From Linum tenue (lineage: Eukaryota; Streptophyta; Magnoliopsida; Malpighiales; Linaceae): a stretch of 64,000 bases of DNA. Positions within the stretch are counted from its first letter, which is position 1. Every line of letters starts with the position of its first letter. This document shows positions 22,511-31,543 of the stretch, piece after piece. The notes beneath the pieces were generated by a model. The model was not told where the DNA came from, ran no database searches, and saw nothing but the letters and a program-made list of their open reading frames with translations. The translations under genes were made by a program, and so were the position numbers. Location of the stretch: the NCBI GenBank assembly GCA_946122785.1, contig CAMGYJ010000010.1, positions 9,709,467-9,773,466 of the forward strand, in the 5' to 3' direction.

Positions 22511-23656
22511 TTAGCTGGACGCCCATGGTGGATACTCGGGGGGGGGGGGTGCAGGAACAGGTGCCTCCAAGAGCGGATCCACATCGCTCTTAAGGTACAG
22601 CTTCAGATGATGGCCATGCACCCGACGGGTACAACCACCGGCATTGGTCAGCTCGACCTGGCCATCCGGCAGGATGCAAGCGAGTGAGTACTCGGATGGC
22701 CAGGGTGATCGTGATGCAGGAGGTGGGACCAGCTCATAGTGGTCTCCACCTTTCTTCCGAGTGGGCCTAAGCACCTGCTGCTTCGACCGCCACTCCTCTT
22801 TGAGCTTTTTATTCGGTGGTGAGGCTGGAGGGAGCGGCGGCGAAGGAGTGAGAGGGGGGTCCTGCAAAATGGGAGATGCAGACGGATACACGACAGACTC
22901 GTGTACCGGGTCAGAAATAGCATGCACAGGTGTGACAACAATCATAGCACAATGATCGAATTCAGTCACAGCAAAGGTGGCCTGTTCATTTCCAGCACGC
23001 AGTATCAGTTTACCCTCATGCACATCAATAAGTGCCTTGGCGGTGGCAAGAAATGGTCTCCCTAAAATCAAAGGCACATCCGCATCATCATTTATATCCA
23101 GAATAACAAAATCAACAGGATATGTGAATGCACCCACTTTAACTAGCAGATCCTCTATGATACCCCTAGGATGCACAATGGAACGGTCAGCTAGCTGAAT
23201 GCTCATCCTAGTAGGGCTAAGTTCACCTAGGTCTAGCTTTTTGAACAATTTGTATGGCATGACATTAATGCTAGCGCCTAGGTCCGCCAAGGACTTTCCT
23301 ATATGCATGCTGCCAATAGTAAGAGGGATAGTAAAACTCCCTGGGTCCTTGCGCTTTTCGGGCAGCTTGTTCTGCAGGACAGCAGAACATTCCTCGCTCA
23401 GCAGCACTGTCGAGAGATCCCCAAGTTTCTTCTTGTTGGTTAGGAGATCTTTCATGAACTTTGCGTACTTGGGCATCTTCGACAGTGCCTCCACAAACGG
23501 TATGCTGATGTTGAGCTGCTTCAGCATTGCCATAAACTTGGCAAACTCAGTCTCCAGCTTGTCTTTGTGTAAGCGAGTGGGGAAAGGAAGCTGGGGTACA
23601 TGCTCCTTAACCACTGATTGTGGCTTGGGAGCAGGGGCTTCCTTCTCCACCCGCAC
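22511..23656 (-). CDS. Retropepsin-like open frame fused to an integrase-like C-terminal tail
   Basis: An uninterrupted frame of about 380 codons. The first part (KLETEFAKFMAMLKQLNISI, VEALSKMPKYAKFMKDLLTN) is the conserved linker before the protease in Athila/Tat elements. The protease-like core follows: IGKSLADLGASINVMPYKLF, then VDFVILDINDDADVPLILGR and PFLATAKALIDV. The catalytic motif reads D-L-G-A where D-S/T-G is usual, as is common in plant Athila-type proteases. After a Pro-rich stretch the frame ends with RRVHGHHLKLYL and DVDPLLE. This resembles the end of Athila/Tat integrase (F-x-V-N-G-x-R-L-K-x-Y). RT, RNase H and the integrase core are missing, apparently by an in-frame deletion. 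The true start is unclear because gag is frameshifted upstream. On minus strand. Confidence 0.8.
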   Translation of the reverse strand: MRVEKEAPAPKPQSVVKEHVPQLPFPTRLHKDKLETEFAKFMAMLKQLNISIPFVEALSKMPKYAKFMKDLLTNKKKLGDLSTVLLSEECSAVLQNKLPEKRKDPGSFTIPLTIGSMHIGKSLADLGASINVMPYKLFKKLDLGELSPTRMSIQLADRSIVHPRGIIEDLLVKVGAFTYPVDFVILDINDDADVPLILGRPFLATAKALIDVHEGKLILRAGNEQATFAVTEFDHCAMIVVTPVHAISDPVHESVVYPSASPILQDPPLTPSPPLPPASPPNKKLKEEWRSKQQVLRPTRKKGGDHYELVPPPASRSPWPSEYSLACILPDGQVELTNAGGCTRRVHGHHLKLYLKSDVDPLLEAPVPAPPPPEYPPWASS

Positions 23657-23869
23657 TTCTGCATCATCGGCTGGAAGTGCTGAAGCCGGTAGTGGTTCCT
23701 CCTGCCTGGTCGGGGCAGGATCAGCCGATGTGGGCCTGCCACTCCTGGTGAAGATGGCATCCAGCTGCTCGTGCGGCTCCCGTGGATTGGGGATGATGGT
23801 GGCAGGTAGAGTCCCCGGGGCCGGGCAATAAGTTGGCGCGCTAGGGCACCGACTTGGTGCTGTAAATCT

Positions 23870-25378
23870 TGCAGAATAGCACCATGGTTTCTCTGTCCTG
23901 CCTCCAGAGAGGCTATGCTCTGGTCCACCCTCGTGAAATTTGCCTGGCTGGTGGTCATGAATGCCGCCAAAATATTCTTCAGATTGGTCATCTGGTTATC
24001 GGGAGCTGGGGATGCTGCTGGCTCGGCATACTGTCGCTGGGGCTGCTGGAATGGCTGCCCCTGCCTAGGCTGGTAGGGCTGCTGCTGTGGTGGTGGCCCC
24101 TGCCTAGCTTGGAAGGGCTGCCTCTGCTGAAAACCACCCGCTGGTGCTGGGAAACCAGGGGGTTTGGTGTTGTTGCTGCTCTAGGAGAAGTTGGGATGCT
24201 GGCGCCATCCTTCATTGTAGGTGTTGCTGTATGGGTCCAGGCGCCGAGCATTTGCGATGAAGTCCACCTGTTCTTGGGGAGTAGAGGACTCCCTCATAGC
24301 CTAACAGTCCTCCACCCGGTGATTCGGGCTCTCACACCACTGGCACCACTGAGCCACTGGAGGCGTAGCTGTGCCTCGGCCCGGAAGGAGGCTGTTGGGC
24401 TGCTTCAATGTCTGCACCAACTCAGCCACATGCTGCTCTAAACCGGACCTGGCCTCCACAGCGTGCACACCACGGTCCCGGGACTGTCTGCCTCTACTGC
24501 TCTGCCCCCAGGAATGATCGCGGGCAGCCAAGGTACTGATCATCTGGTTCAGCTCGGGTGGAGTCTTAGTAAGAATATCCCCTCCTGGGCATAGAGACTC
24601 GATCACCCTCTGGCTGTCTGGGGTGAGGGCACTGTAGAAGTTCCCCACTATGAATGCATCACTGAAGCCATGATGGGGACACTGCCAGAAATATCCCATG
24701 TACCGCTCCCATGCATCACGAAGTGACTCATCTGGCTCTTGGCGGAAGTGAGTGATCTCCCGCTGAATCTCTGTGGTCTTCGATGCCGGATAGTACCTGT
24801 GCACTAACTTGTCTGCCAGATCATCCCAAGAAGTGATGGACAGTGGGGGCTGGGTCTCCAACCACCTCTTAGCATTCCCCGCCAGAGAATGGGGGAAGAG
24901 GTGCAGGCGGATTGCGTCATCCGGGACACCGTTCAGCTTGAACCCGTTCGTCAGCTGCAGAAAACGGGAAAGATGTACCCGGGCTTCCTCATTCTTCAAG
25001 CCATATAGAGGATGTAATGAGTTGGATCCAGCATGGCTTGATCTCGAAGTTGTTTGCAGGAATGGGCGGATAGAGGATGACCAGGCGGATGTCAGCAATC
25101 CGCGGAGTGTAGTAATACTCCAAGGTGGGACCCGGTGGTGGTGGATGATGATGAACCCCAGCTCCCTGGGGATTGGGGTCGTTCCCCAGGAACTGGTCAT
25201 CCGGAGGTGGGTTGTGATCGCCTTCCATCTCGTACTCGTCCTCGGACTCGCTACTCAATTGGCCGTCTCTGCGCTCTTCCGTAGCCAGTCTAGCTCGCTG
25301 TTGTCTCCCAAGCTGGCGGCAGGTGCGTTCAAACTCTGGATCCAACGGCCGTAAATCTCCTGACTGGCTACGGGTCAT
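23870..25378 (-). pseudogene. Retrotransposon gag (Retrotrans_gag, zinc knuckle), frameshifted
   Basis: Capsid/nucleocapsid polyprotein. It starts at the ATG at 25378 (MTRSQSGDLRPLDPEFERTC). The match shifts frame near 25020-25040 (EIKP then LYGLKNEEARVHL). Core gag features follow: FLQLTNGFKLNGVPDDAIRL, AKRWLETQPPLSITSWDDLA, HFRQEPDESLRDAWERY. A zinc-knuckle-like end has C-x2-C and H-x4-C (CQWCESPNHRVEDC). A TAG follows where a Gln codon would fit, and the frame continues through a Gln-rich stretch to a coiled region (MTNLKNILAAFMTTSQANF) that also ends in a frameshift near 23790. The breaks suggest that this copy cannot make full gag. Confidence 0.85.
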
Positions 25379-25502
25379 GCACTATCTGCACACACTCAAG
25401 CAATGCAAACCCGTGAAGGTACAAGTGGGAAAGAACAAATAACCAATGCGAAAATGAAAATGCTAAAGTAACAGAAATCACTTTTCTTCAACAACCTAGC
25501 CG

Positions 25503-25520
25503 TCCCCGGCAACGGCGCCA
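25503..25520 (-). other. tRNA-Asp primer binding site
   Basis: An 18-nt exact complement of the plant tRNA-Asp 3' end (see the element entry), six nucleotides inside the 5' LTR. This is the priming site for minus-strand DNA synthesis, not a tRNA gene. Confidence 0.9.
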
Positions 25521-25526
25521 AAAACT

Positions 25527-26889
25527 TGACTCACTCCTACTGTCACTCTAGAAAATGGCCAAGTGTAACCACTTCCTAAAGCGTAGTATAGCGGGTTTGG
25601 GTTTTAATGTCAACCCGGGTCCTAGATGTGATGACTACTCAGTGAATTCTCGTTATCTAGCAGTGAACTTTTAGTGCAGATTCAAACAAACAAAAACACA
25701 AAGCAAGTTTAACGGTTGTTCAAGTCAAGAGAGGTCACCCAGATATGGTTCCCCCTAGACTGCAGTTAAGCCGGATTGCAATTTACCAAGTTCAGTTTTT
25801 ATGAAAGTTATACTGCGGAAGGTTCTTAAATAGCCTGAAGTCTCGACTAAAGGTCTCCAGACCCTCTCAATCTGAGTCTCTAGCGGGCGACTAACCTCCA
25901 CCGGAGTAAACAGATTGAGGCCCTAACGAACCAAACCTCCACTACCGAATGGAATTCGGTACAGAATAGCGAATTGGCTCCTCGACTAAAGTCACCAATT
26001 CACTATCTTCAATTAAGGGTACTCTATCAACCTAGGCAGATATTCTCATTCTAGGTCAAAGCAGAAACAACATGAATTTGATCAGGATTCAAGTCATTCA
26101 ATCATTCAAACCTCAATCGAATATAATCAATTCACAAACTCTGTACTTGGGTTCATACAATCAGACCTAGCATACAAATCTAGGGTTCCCCATACCCAGA
26201 TGAATGGGGGAACTACTCCATAGAGAAAGAAGCAAAAGCAGATTCAGACACGGAAATCATACTGTGAAGACGGATTTCTGCTCCTGGACGTTTAATCGGC
26301 ACTTCTCCAAGCTCAAGCCGGGCTCCAATGGTGATGAAGATCAAGCTATGGCACTTGGGAACTGTGGTTCGTCGCTTTCTCTCTCTAGGAATCGCTTTCT
26401 CTCTCAAAAACTCGGATCCCTTGAAAGTTGGCCTTCTTTTCCTTTTATCAGCTGCCAGATCGCGATACCCGGTCGAAATACCCGGTCGGGTATTTTGAGT
26501 CTCGACCGGGTATAAATGGAACGCGCCGTTTCATCCAAGGAAAAAATCCCCGGTCTGACTTCATAATCCCCGACCGGGGATTTAAGCCATTTGCCCGGGC
26601 CCCCTTCTGTTTCTCACGGGTGCCCAAAGTGGGAAATACCCGACCATGGCCAGAAAATACCCGGTCGGGTATTTTTGCCTTTGGCCGGGTATTTTGGCTC
26701 ATCAGCCCCCTTCTTCCCAACTTCGCTCCTTTCGACCTAGAACTCGTTTCTCCGCCTCGATTCCAACGCCGGGTCCTGAAATATGACATAAACACACAAC
26801 CTAGCGTGAAATCGGCTTAAAACACGAGATTCCACATCACAAACGGCTTCAGAATAGGGGAGAAAATATGTGTAATTATCGGTCTATCA
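25527..26889 (-). repeat. 5' LTR of the Tat/Athila-like element
   Basis: 1363 nt. It has the palindromes AAATACCCGGTCGGGTATTT at 26476-26495 and 26655-26674 and AATCCCCGACCGGGGATT at 26565-26582, and the shared box at 26793-26805. Two of these palindromes are damaged by single transitions in the other LTR. Confidence 0.95.
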
Positions 26890-28329
26890 GTGAGTGTAAA
26901 AGGGGTAAATTCTACGTCTTACGTATTCTTTTAAGTGTTATGATTTTAAGTATTTTAGCGAATTAGTTACCGTTGCTTGGTTATGTGTATGATTGATTAT
27001 TTGTGCTTTGCTTGAGTTATGGTTTGAGGTGATTTTGAGCTATTTACCTTAAAGCGTTATGTTTGAGTTATGGTTAAAGTTTAAGAAACAAGTTCTTTTT
27101 AAGAAGTAACTCACCTTCAAGAAGGTGAAGTCGTTTTAAGTGTTTTTAGTCACTAGCGCCAGTCCGGTGCCTTTTGAGACATTTTGACATAGAGCAGCAG
27201 TTATGCTCTTGAGACTTTTAACATGAGTTGCAGTTATGCTCTTGAGAATCGTGGTGAAGATCCACCACGATAAGTTTAAGATGTTAGGGGGATGAATCGT
27301 TACGACTCCCCTAACTAAGTTTAAGTTTAAGGAAAGCCTTGATGGCTTCTCATACGTATGAGTTGGCAACCGGACTAGCTAGTGAGGGATCCCCGTGTCA
27401 GTCAAGATTTGAGCTTTAAGAATGGAGAGTAACAGTAACTCCCATACAGTTTAAGAGTTACAGTTTTTAAGAGTGGAAGTACAAACAACTTCCACCAAAT
27501 TAAGTAAGAGTTTTAAGTAAAGTACTAAGCAGTAAGAATTTTAAACGTAAGGGCGTAGACTGACCCCAACTCACTCACCAGTTTGAAGAGGGAGGAGCTA
27601 GAGGAGCAGTTAGAGAGCAGCGAGTTCGAGAGGAAAAATTCAGGGGCAGCCAGCTAGAGGAGGGTAGTGCAAGCGTCACAGAGGATGCCTAGTTAAGATT
27701 TTCAGTAGCAGCAATGACATAGACTACCTAGTTATTTACATTTTATGATTTTGAGTATAGACTGGAGATCAAATTGAGATTTTAAAGTTTGAGTTTAATT
27801 TGCCCACATGTTAGGGCTTTGCTTTGAACTACAAGTGTGTGTTTTCAGTATTTTATTTATGAAATTTTTTTTCTGCTGCAATTTAAGATTTGAGTATTTT
27901 ATTTGTCAAGGGCATTTTAGTAAAAGTAGTACCCGGCCGGGTTAGGGTGTTACAAGTCAGACTAAGTTGTGTCATCAAAAGTTTATTCAACTTTGAACAT
28001 TGGTAAAAAAATGAACCATTCCAGGTTTCTATAAATAAACCCGCAAACTTGGTCTTCGAACTCATCCATCATTCAACCTTCTTTCTTGAAAAACCATTGA
28101 TCCTTCATTCTTCTCTCCAGTCACCCAAAACTATTTTGCCTTCACGGATTCCCCTGATAGAGAAGCTTATGAAAGGGAAAGAGAAATTGATGAGAGGCAA
28201 AGAGAAGCTGATGATAGGCCATGAGAGTATGAGTGTCAACTTGAGCATGAGCACATAGAGATGTTCATGATGTACGGAAACCATCCTCACCAACATCAAG
28301 CAACGTCATCTCGTGGCAGATCATCAACA

Positions 28330-28487
28330 CGAAAAAACAGTAAGACGTAACAAGGAAGACGGTCACAAGCATTTGATGCAAGATTACTTCAACCCAAATC
28401 CAACTTACGATGGTAAGGCCTAAACAAAGCGATATCGGATGCCTCCTGCCTTATTTAACCGATTCATGAACGATGTTGTGGATGTAA
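28330..28487 (+). pseudogene. PIF/Harbinger transposase N-terminal fragment
   Basis: Reading from about 28333: RRNKEDGHKHLMQDYFN, PNPTYDGKA, stop, then TKRYRMPPALFNRFMNDVV. This is the conserved start of plant PIF/Harbinger nucleases (R-x-x-G-H-x-x-L-x-x-D-Y-F, P-x-Y, F-R-R-R-F-R-M, L-F-x-R). One stop (TAA) interrupts it and the DDE catalytic part is missing, because an LTR starts at about 28490. A leader-like open frame at 28049-28258 lies just upstream and may belong to the same element. Confidence 0.75.
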
Positions 28488-30558
28488 GAACATGACTCTA
28501 TGTGTGTTGATTGAATGTTTTATATAATATTTGAGGTATTATTCTTGAAAGATTGAGTGTTGCTAGCTTTAACTCATTATTGGATCATTTTGACCTAGGT
28601 GGAGAGAATCCTCTTGTTGTAAGAGGATTTGAGAATCTGGATTCTTGGCCAATATGTGTCCCCCACCTAGAAAAATGAGGGAAAACCTCAAATATCGTAT
28701 TAGTGCCATGATTCCATCATGATTGATCGCTATTCGCCATCTTGATTAATTTCCGAGTGATTGGTTCTTGTAATCTTTGGTTGATTGGTGACTCACCACG
28801 GATACACCGCGAATTAAATCCCAACCAGAGTCAAGCATAAACTCTAGTCGGGTGCAGTATAGGGCAAGTATGTTTTAATTGTCAAACCCGTGCCAGTCCA
28901 TGTACCCTACTTCAATCGATTAGTTTGTTATCTAGCAAACGTTTTTGGGTTTAAAACTAAGTAACCTTCAAATGAAAACAAGCAAGTAAAGTAAATCGAG
29001 GTTGTCCTAATGAGAGAAGATTTCACCCGGGTGTTGCTCCCCCTAGCTAAGAATTACGACTTGTTGGATCGAATGGTCGTGTGTGGTGAGGGGGTTGTAA
29101 ACTGTAGGGGAGTGCAACAAGTAGCCAAGCGCCACTCTCTTGGTCTCTAGTTCAAGGGAAGAGAATTTGGTCTAAGCCACCAATGTGACTCTCTAGACCT
29201 ATTAACTAAGGGTTGGTTAGACTTCACATGGCTCGATATGAAAGACGACCAGCTTTACAACACTACAACAAATTCAACCTATTTGGACAAATTTTTTATT
29301 TTGTCACTTTTTTGTTTGTCACAATAGGTATGGTGATATGACAAAAATAATATATGTCCTATTTGGTATGCCTAATATGACAAAAACGTTTGTTGTCAGA
29401 ATAAGTCATCATTTAAAGTGAGTAATGTGACAAATATTTCGTGTCATAATTAATTTTGTCAAAATAGGCGTCTCATATCGTGTTATTAGAGACTCAATAG
29501 TGAAAAATTTCTTGTTGTCTGAATAGTTCGTCATTTAAAGTGAGTAATATGACAAATATTTCGTGTTACAATTAAGTTTGTCTAAATAGGCATCCCATAT
29601 CGAGATTTAAGAGACACAAAAGTGACAAATTATATCGTCAGAGTAGTTTTTGTCATATTATACCTTCCTGAATTGTTTAAATGACAAAGTATTTTGTCAC
29701 AGTAGATAACAATAATCCTACGGCGAGCTGACAAAAGGGCATGTTCGTCATAATTTAGTGGATTCTGCTTTGACAAAAAACATGATCGTCATAATATAGT
29801 GGTTTCGTTTTTTACAAAAGGCATTTTCGTCAGATTTGATGTGTTAGACTGAAACCCATCGACCCGGCCAACACATTTTTTCCCCATCCAAATTTCAGTC
29901 CCACCCAATTTTTAACTATCCACTTTTCAATCTCTCCAAAAATTTAAACCAAATTTTCAGCAGCCCAAAACTTGAAATTCCCTCTCCCCAACCAACTTTT
30001 CACACTGAATTGCAAGTTTGATCAGTATGATCACTCAGTTAATAATTTCCACTCCACAATAAAAAAATGTAATAAGTAATTCAAAAGACAAAAATAAAGA
30101 ATCCAAAATCCCTCTCTCTATCGTCGGTCTCTCGCTCTTCATCTCACAGGTCTCTGCCACAAAAACCCTAAATCCACCCCACCATAGTTCGCTGGAGCTC
30201 GACCACCGAGCTTTGCCCCCTCTCGATTCCTCATCGCCCCCACTCATTTCACCCCGCTGCCGCTAGGTTCCCGTCCTCCTCGTTCAGGTAACCTCATTCT
30301 CTGCGGCGACGTGGCCAATCCGTTGTTTGTGGCGCACAGCGTCCTCCATGCCCAGTCGGTCTCCTCCGGGCCCGGACTGGCGCGGCGCGGATCCGGAACC
30401 CTGCGTCTCTGACTACTGCAGAACTCTCTTGTTTTTGTTTAAGCTTGTCTCAATGGTGTGCGTTTCTGTGGGAGCTTTTCTCGATTCCTCTTTACTATTT
30501 TGGGAGGTTGTTTTTTTTTTTTTTTTTTTTGCAGTCGCCAATCTCATGAGGTAGCTGC

Positions 30559-31543
30559 TGGAGATAAAGAATTCATTCAGAGATGTGTACAATGTTCTGT
30601 ATGACTGGACAGAAAACTCCGCAACTTCTGATTATTGCGTGTGGAGAGGGATCATTTGTGATAATCTCAACTTCAATGTCATTGCACTATGACTCTCATT
30701 TTCCCCCCTCTTCTTCGATCACTTCTCCAGTACTCGTATAGGAATGGCAATGGGGTAGGTCCAGGGCGGGTTTCTTGGTACCCAGACACGCCCCATGGCA
30801 GGTCGGGTTCAGGTCGGGTAATTTATCACGGGTCATGGGTCGAGGCAGGTCGACCCAATGGGTAAGCAATTTATATGAAAAATATTAGAAATGTTCGTTA
30901 TTTTTATTATAAGACCATGAAAACAAACAATATTATGATAAATATAGTTAAATTATTGAAGAAATTGAGGTTTTCACTAATTTACAACTTTATTATAGAT
31001 AAAATTGATGTAATAAAAGGAAAATTCTAAATAATTTGACTAAAATTACGTGTAATTAAGGCAAGAACGGGTCAAGAATGGGGCGGGTCAGGGCAAGTCG
31101 GGTCGATGAGAGTACCCATACCCGCCCCGCCCCAAAACAGGTCGGGTAAAACGGGTCAGGTCGAAATTGTCATCCCAAGAGTCGGCAGCTTTGCGGGTTT
31201 ATCTTCTTTTGGGGTTTCTTTTTTCCTCGAGCTAAAAGTTTTGGAAATTTATTTTTATCTGTACTGGTTATTATGACAACAATCTTTCAGAAATGAATCT
31301 TGAAGGCGAAATCTCACCCGTAATTGGGAATTTGAAAGATCTCATATCCATGTATTGTTCTCACTACTTGTTTAACTTGATTTTTTTCTTCTTCATAATA
31401 TGAGATGGTTGGGCATCTAGCCTGATTTTGCTTTGATTTGCTGTATTGTAATTGTTAATTATGGTGGCAGTGATCTCAAAGAGAATCGACTCTCTGGGCA
31501 GATATCTGATGAGTTTGGTGACTGCTCGGCATTGAAAAGCTTG
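30559..31543 (+). pseudogene. Captured exons of an ERECTA-like LRR receptor kinase
   Basis: Three collinear exon remnants keep their introns. 30559-30689 reads LEIKNSFRDVYNVLYDW, then SDYCVWRGIICDN and FNVIAL, the N-terminal cap before the LRRs of ERECTA. 31294-31350 reads NLEGEISPVIGNLKDLIS. 31472-31543 is exactly 72 nt and reads LKENRLSGQISDEFGDC plus SALKSL, one LRR exon. ERECTA is a plasma-membrane receptor kinase that controls stem, inflorescence and stomatal patterning. Only the start of the ectodomain is present: no signal peptide, most LRRs, membrane segment or kinase. The first intron has a hAT-like insertion. It is a gene fragment inside the CACTA element, probably non-coding now. 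Confidence 0.85.
30741..31176. mobile_element. hAT-like MITE within the captured intron
   Basis: The ends are inverted: left GGAATGGCAATGGGGTAGG and right (reverse complement) GGGATGACAATTTCGACC. Subterminal parts are rich in GGGTCGGGTA-type words, as in many plant MITEs with GGGATGGCAAT termini. About 436 bp, no coding. No 8-bp duplication was found. Confidence 0.5.

Larger units (their letters stand above)
19293..26889 (-). mobile_element. Non-autonomous Tat/Athila-like LTR retrotransposon, complete
   Basis: The element is 7597 bp with LTRs of about 1.36 kb at 19293-20654 and 25527-26889. It has TG...CA ends and a perfect GTGAG duplication at 19288-19292 and 26890-26894. The primer site 25503-25520, read on the minus strand, is TGGCGCCGTTGCCGGGGA, an exact complement to the 3' end of plant tRNA-Asp(GTC); this is typical of the Athila/Tat group. 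A polypurine tract GTGTGGGGGAGT abuts the 3' LTR (minus strand, 20655-20668). The coding region has gag and a protease-like domain but no RT, RNase H or integrase core. The LTRs differ at roughly 20 of 1360 positions by eye (about 1.5%), so it is fairly young and must have moved using proteins supplied in trans. Confidence 0.95.
18469..27954. mobile_element. LTR-like segment (TGTGACACCC...GGGTGTTACA), split by a nested element
   Basis: The left end TGTGACACCC at 18469 and the right end GGGTGTTACA at 27954 are near-perfect short inverted ends, as in many plant gypsy LTRs. Removing the nested element 19293-26889 and one copy of its GTGAG duplication leaves about 1.88 kb, a plausible solo LTR. 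A partial copy of the right half lies inverted at 55495-56080, which shows it is a repeat. The flanks (TTAAT and AGTCA) are not a target duplication, so it may be a recombinant or truncated copy. The segment from 18700 to 19080 has weak open frames only. Confidence 0.55.

Noticed and set aside
25503..25520. A tRNA-Asp-like sequence
   Set aside because: Only 18 nt match the tRNA 3' end and they lie next to an LTR; it is a primer binding site, not a tRNA gene. No full tRNA gene was seen in the window.
19969..26820. Open frames of about 100 codons present twice
   Set aside because: They lie at equivalent positions in the two LTRs of one element and carry no domain.
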